DNA of 64,000 bases from Lasiodiplodia sp. COLG20 (lineage: Eukaryota; Ascomycota; Dothideomycetes; Botryosphaeriales; Botryosphaeriaceae): contig VNWV01000005.1 in the NCBI GenBank assembly GCA_009801085.1, positions 2,666,001 through 2,730,000 of the forward strand. Direction: 5' to 3'. Below the pieces are notes generated by a model that worked only from the letters and a program-made list of their open reading frames with translations, did not search any database and was not told where the DNA came from. A program made the position numbers and the translations under genes. Below, in pieces: positions 59,966 through 64,000 of this stretch (position 1 is its first letter; every line of letters starts with the position of its first letter).

Positions 59966-61758
59966 ATGACCGAGTACACCCCTCCCCCCGTCGGTCACCG
60001 CTACGCCAACAAAGATGACTACCTCGCCGCGCGCGCAGCCCTCATCGCGGCCGAACAAGCCCACTCCTTCACGTCAACTCTCTCGCCCTCGACACCGCTC
60101 GAAGCCCGCGCCAACGCCATCATCCACGCGCTGAAGCAACAGGACGAAGCCGAGCTGCACACGATGCACCCCAATGGCACGGGCTTCGAGCTGGGCCACA
60201 AGTTCCTGCACGGCCTATCGACCATCGCCTCGTCCAAGATCTTCGCCATTGCCGCGCGCGCACCCAAGGGCGCCCTGCTGCACTGCCACTTCGACGCCAT
60301 CCTGCCGCCGGAGCTGCTACTCGCCGACGCGCGGCGCAACCCGCACATGTGCATCCGCACCGACGCGCCGCTGACGCACGTGGGCTTCTTCGCGGCCGCG
60401 CTGCCGACCTTCTCGGTGCTGCCGGCCGCCGAGCTGGCCGCCGCCAACGGGGTTGACGTCTTCTCGCCCGCGTACGTGGCCGGCTCGTGGATGCCGTACG
60501 CGCGCTTCCTCGAGCGCTTCCCCGGCGGCGCGGTCGAGGCTGAGCGCTGGCTGCGGGCCAAGGTCGTGCTGCACGCCGAGAGCGCGTACGCGCCCGAGCA
60601 GACGGTCGACGGCATCTGGGCGGTGTTCAAGCGCTCCTTCGCCGTGCTGCGCGGCCTGGTCGGCTACGTGACCGCGTGGAAGGCCCACTTCGCCCGCGTC
60701 TTGTGGCACCTCGCTCGCGACGGCGTCAGCTACGCCGAGATCAGGATCCCCATGCAGTGGCAGTTCTTCGTCAAGACGGATGATGCGAGTAGAGAGTTGA
60801 GCAGGAAGGAGATGGTGGGCTTGCTGAAGGAGGTGCTGGACGAGGAGGTGCCGAAGATCAGAGCCGAGGGGCTGGTGTTTTGGGGCGCGAGGTTTATTTA
60901 CGGCAGTTTTCGGTTGTGTGAGAGGGAGAATATGCGGTGGATGATGGAGGACTGTATCGAGCTGAAGCAGGAGTATCCGGATTTGATATGTGGTAAGTGT
61001 CCCGTGGCTCCTTGTCTCCTGAAAACTGAAACTAACGTACACGTAGGATTTGATATGCAAGGTCAGCGCCCCATCGTTATTTGAAAGAGTTGAAATAGTA
61101 TTGGGAGAACAACCCTCAACTGACCCAACGGGACACATCAACAGGTCAAGAAGACGATGGCCACTCGCACCTCCACTGGATCCAGGAGCTCCTCGACTTC
61201 CGCGCCCGCTGCGACTCGCTCGGCCTCGACCTCCCCTTCATCTTCCACGCCGGCGAGACCCTCCAACCCAGCACCTCCCAAAACCTCTACGATGCCATAC
61301 TCCTATCCACCAAGCGCATCGGCCACGGCTTCGCCCTACCGCAGCAGCACCCCTACCTCCTGCAGCTTTGCCGCGACCGCAAAATCGCAATTGAAACCTG
61401 TCCCATTTCCAACGAGGTGCTCGGCCTCGCGCCAACGGGCATCCGCAACCACCCCCTTCCCATCCTGCTCGCCACATGTGTGCCGTGCACCCTTAACACG
61501 GATGATCCTGGATGCTGGGAGGCGAGCATGAGCCATGAATGGTATCAGGTCATGGTCGGCGCTGGTGGCGGAGACGGAGAAGCCGGGGGTATGGATTTGA
61601 AGGGATGGAGGAAGCTGGCAGGGTGGAGTTTGGAGTATAGTTGCATGCCGGATGCAGAGAGAAAGGAGGCGGAGAGGGAGTTTGAAAGGCAGTGGGAGGA
61701 GTTCTGCGGGTGGATCGTTGAGACGTATGGGGCTGAGATGGAGAGTGGAAAGAACTGA
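59966..61758 (+). CDS. adenosine deaminase, ADGF/CECR1-like
   Basis: Three exons: 59966-60992, 61047-61061 (15 nt) and 61145-61758, giving 551 residues. Splicing through the 15-base exon gives DLICGFDMQGQEDDGHSH in one frame. Metallo-deaminase residues are present: LLHCHFDAIL (His-x-His), FIFHAGETL, RIGHGFAL, ETCPISNEVLG and CTLNTDDPG. The N-terminal ~90 residues before the barrel, and the long insertions, match the ADGF/CECR1-type rather than the short cytosolic Add/Aah1 type. No signal peptide is evident, unlike animal ADGFs, so it is probably intracellular. The expected reaction is adenosine to inosine plus ammonia, but fungal members of this subgroup may use other substrates. GC content of the first exon is markedly high. 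Confidence 0.88.
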
Positions 61759-62406
61759 GAGATTTCGTGCGAGAGGTTCTTGGTAGATGTCTGGGGGGCG
61801 TTCTCAACGGCATCGGGTGCGGCGTACTCAACCCGGACTTTAACATCCGGAAAATTGTCTACTTTTCGTTTCGCATCTTCAGAAGCGCTTCAAAATTAGT
61901 GCAACTCAACAGCACGAACAGAAAACAGCGTAGGTTAAACACCAGGCTGAACAAATAAATAATAACGGAATAGTTGGGGGATGATCTGGCTCTGAAGGTG
62001 CAACACCACAGACTATTTCGTTTCCATTCCTATCAAATCATACATTAATCAAAAGCAAACAAATTATGTGTATTTCATAAGTGAATGAAGGCATAACACA
62101 TTACAAGATCAGTAAAGTCGTAAGAATAGAGGGTATCACGTTGTCCTCGCGTCCCAGACCACAAAGCGTTCTCTGACGCCAATAGACTGCAACGCGCACC
62201 GTATTTCCTTATACGAATCATTAGAGAGATAACACAGTCGTGACTGTCTGGAGTTACGAGTAATGTCCAGGCTTGCTTCTGCCCCGTTCTTTGCGGACGC
62301 TCCCCTGAAGCAAGGGGTATACACCGTAGGCAAGCCTTGCGGTGCATTGGGTTGTGGGTGGATGGCAAAAGGCAGGAGCGGTAATATGAGCGGATAGCCA
62401 GCAAGC
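61759..62406. other. intergenic between convergent genes
   Basis: About 650 bases 3' of the deaminase (+) and pns1 (-). AT-rich in the middle, consistent with transcript ends. Nothing else recognised. Confidence 0.5.
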
Positions 62407-64000
62407 TCAGGTATGAATGGCCTGCTGAACATGAGGATAAACGCTGATCATGCGAGCGTACAAGTCCGGGTGGTCCCGCACGAGCACCTCTGGGTCCCAG
62501 GCGCAGGCGACGAAGATGGTGTCAATGCCGCTACTTAGTGGCGTCGTGAAGATGTTGCAAATTTGCAGACCGATCAGGAAAGCAAATGCAACAACCACAG
62601 GGGTGTAAGCGCCGTCCTGGTTATAGGCAGGCGAGGTGAAGATGAGATAGAGGTAGGCAAGGAGCGCGCAGGCGTAAGCGATGAAGGTAGCGCCCATGCC
62701 GAGGACGGGACCGATGAGGCATTCATTGACAAGAGCGTCAATACCACGATCCTTGATCATCCTGTGAACAGGTCAGTAACTTGGTCAAATACGTGTATAG
62801 GGGAGTACTCACTTCCAGGTATCCTTGGCAGCAGCGATATATGATTTGCCATAAAGGGCAATGTACGAGAAGGCGTAGCGATTGAGGAATTGAACGGCCC
62901 AATCGAGAAGGCCAATGATGCAGCCGAGGACGCAGAACAGAATGGTGCCGATAAGGTTGCCCTCGGAAGCTTCTTGTTGCTGGGCGATGGAGCAAAGCTG
63001 GCGCAGACAGTTGATTATGGCAACAATGAGGCTGCCAAAGCTGATAGATCCGAAGCTGTAGGTCAAAGAACGCCTGAGAGCTCCCCTGGTGGCGCCTTTC
63101 GGGAAATTGTTGGAGCAGAAGTACCATGAGCCGTAAACGCCGGAGATGGTCGTGTGGATAGTGTTCTTGAGCCACTCAGAGATCCAGTACATTGCAAAGG
63201 TGATGAAAACCAAAAGACCAATAACCTTGCCCTTGCCACAACCACCGGCACCGGTGCTGCAGGCAGGGTTGTTTCCTGGCTCATACTTGACGTAAACGGC
63301 GACCAAAGTCACGGCGTACCAGGCGCCAAAAGCTGCGCCAATCAGACCACCGATTGCGCTGACCAGATAGATATGGCCGTAGTTCTTGGAGACGTCGATG
63401 GCGGTCTGCAGCATCAAAGCGCTAAAGGGGATGCGCGGGATCCAGCTGATGAAGGCGATGACCATGAATATGGAGAAGAGCAGGAAGACGATTCCGCCTG
63501 ACCAATAATGCCTCGACAGCATGTAAATGGCGGTGACGAAGCCGAAGACGATGTTCAGAATGCCGGTGATCCAAATGAACTGCTTGGTAAAGGCGCGGGC
63601 GAGCCAGACATAGGCATAGCTGAAGACGGTGGCAATGCAGAGGCAGAAGATGAATAGGACGATGGTGTTGGTGGTGAGGCCGAAGTTGTTGGCGCCATCG
63701 TAAATACCGCCGCCATTGAAACCTTTGGTGTGAGCTGAGGCGCGTTAGTTAGCGAAGGCGGTAGTCTGAGCGCCTTGTTGTACTCACCGTATCCCTGAAT
63801 AGCGATGCCAGACACGACGACGAAACCCAAAAAGACGGCGATGAACTGGAGGAAGTGTCAGTGCTCGGTCGCCAGTAGTCAAGGCGCAGTGGAGCGTGCG
63901 CGCACCAAAATGCCAGCCCATAAGTCATTGTATTTGGGTTTGTCCAGCTTGAATGCCTGATCGAACGACGGCTTGTCGGCGGAGGCGCCATTTGGGGGAG
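62407..64000 (-). CDS. pns1: Pns1, choline-transporter-like (CTL/SLC44) protein, 5' end cut by window
   Basis: Minus strand; visible exons are 64000-63906 (continues past the edge), 63845-63788, 63722-62813 and 62761-62407. Joined in frame, they give about 472 residues of the C-terminal part. The visible start reads KPSFDQAFKLDKPKYNDLW followed by helix 1 (FIAVFLGFVVVSGIAIQGY) and about nine further hydrophobic helices. The CTL family block from FLNRYAFSYIALYGKSY through AAKDTWKMIKDRGIDALVNE is intact. Near the end come LSSGIDTIFVACAWDPEVL and the HPDLYARM stretch. These match fungal Pns1 proteins of the plasma membrane. The animal relatives move choline; yeast Pns1 is not proven to do so. 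The N-terminal cytosolic region lies outside the window. Confidence 0.92.

Overview
This is a nuclear genomic window from a filamentous ascomycete (Pezizomycotina; Dothideomycetes is my best guess). The grounds are many short introns of about 50-60 bases with GTRNGY donors and CTRAY-like branch sites, about 20 spliced genes on both strands, and fungus-typical families (KRE9/KNH1, PHO80-like cyclin, ARV1, Bro1, Mob3/phocein). All gene models were assembled by hand from frames and splice signals; nothing was checked against a database. I found no rRNA, tRNA, CRISPR array or recognisable transposase. || Layout. 1.4-2.0 kb: SAP30-type Sin3-binding protein (+). 2.8-4.4 kb: mitochondrial DnaJ Mdj1 (+). 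5.6-8.7 kb: ESCRT adaptor Bro1 (+). 9.2-9.7 kb: small secreted Cys-rich protein (-). 9.7-12.5 kb: gene-poor. 12.5-17.0 kb: nucleoporin Nup170/Nup155 (-), divergent from Aim41 (+, 17.5-18.0 kb). 18.5-20.1 kb: repeat-built secreted Pro/Cys/Ser/Thr-rich protein (-). 21.9-23.5 kb: Arg-rich DUF8035-like protein (+). 24.4-25.7 kb: Arv1 (+). 26.2-27.1 kb: V-ATPase subunit e (-). 27.5-29.1 kb: Mob3/phocein, a STRIPAK component (-). || 29.4-34.1 kb is an accessory-looking island. Two ~165-base direct repeats, each with a 39-base-arm palindrome, bracket an ORF with four zinc-binding modules. Next to them lies an orphan 841-residue membrane/coiled-coil protein (-). || 35.1-36.2 kb: short-chain dehydrogenase (+). 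37.6-38.6 kb: PHO80-like cyclin (+). 39.1-40.1 kb: KRE9/KNH1 (+). 40.4-42.2 kb: Xaa-Pro aminopeptidase (+). 42.7-45.5 kb: DUF2235 protein lacking its nucleophile serine (+). 47.3-48.2 kb: orphan spliced membrane protein (+). 49.2-49.4 kb: minisatellite. 50.8-52.5 kb: GT31-like glycosyltransferase (-). 53.4-55.3 kb: arylsulfatase (-), divergent from an MFS sugar transporter (+, 56.4-58.3 kb). 60.0-61.8 kb: ADGF-type adenosine deaminase (+). 62.4-64.0 kb: Pns1 choline-transporter-like protein (-, runs off the right edge). || Most genes are unrelated housekeeping functions, as is normal for fungi. The divergent sulfatase/transporter pair could be co-regulated. The points most worth a second look are the palindrome-bracketed zinc-module ORF, the two orphan genes, the serine-less DUF2235 protein, the insertion inside Arv1 and three genes with microexons (18, 5 and 15 nt).
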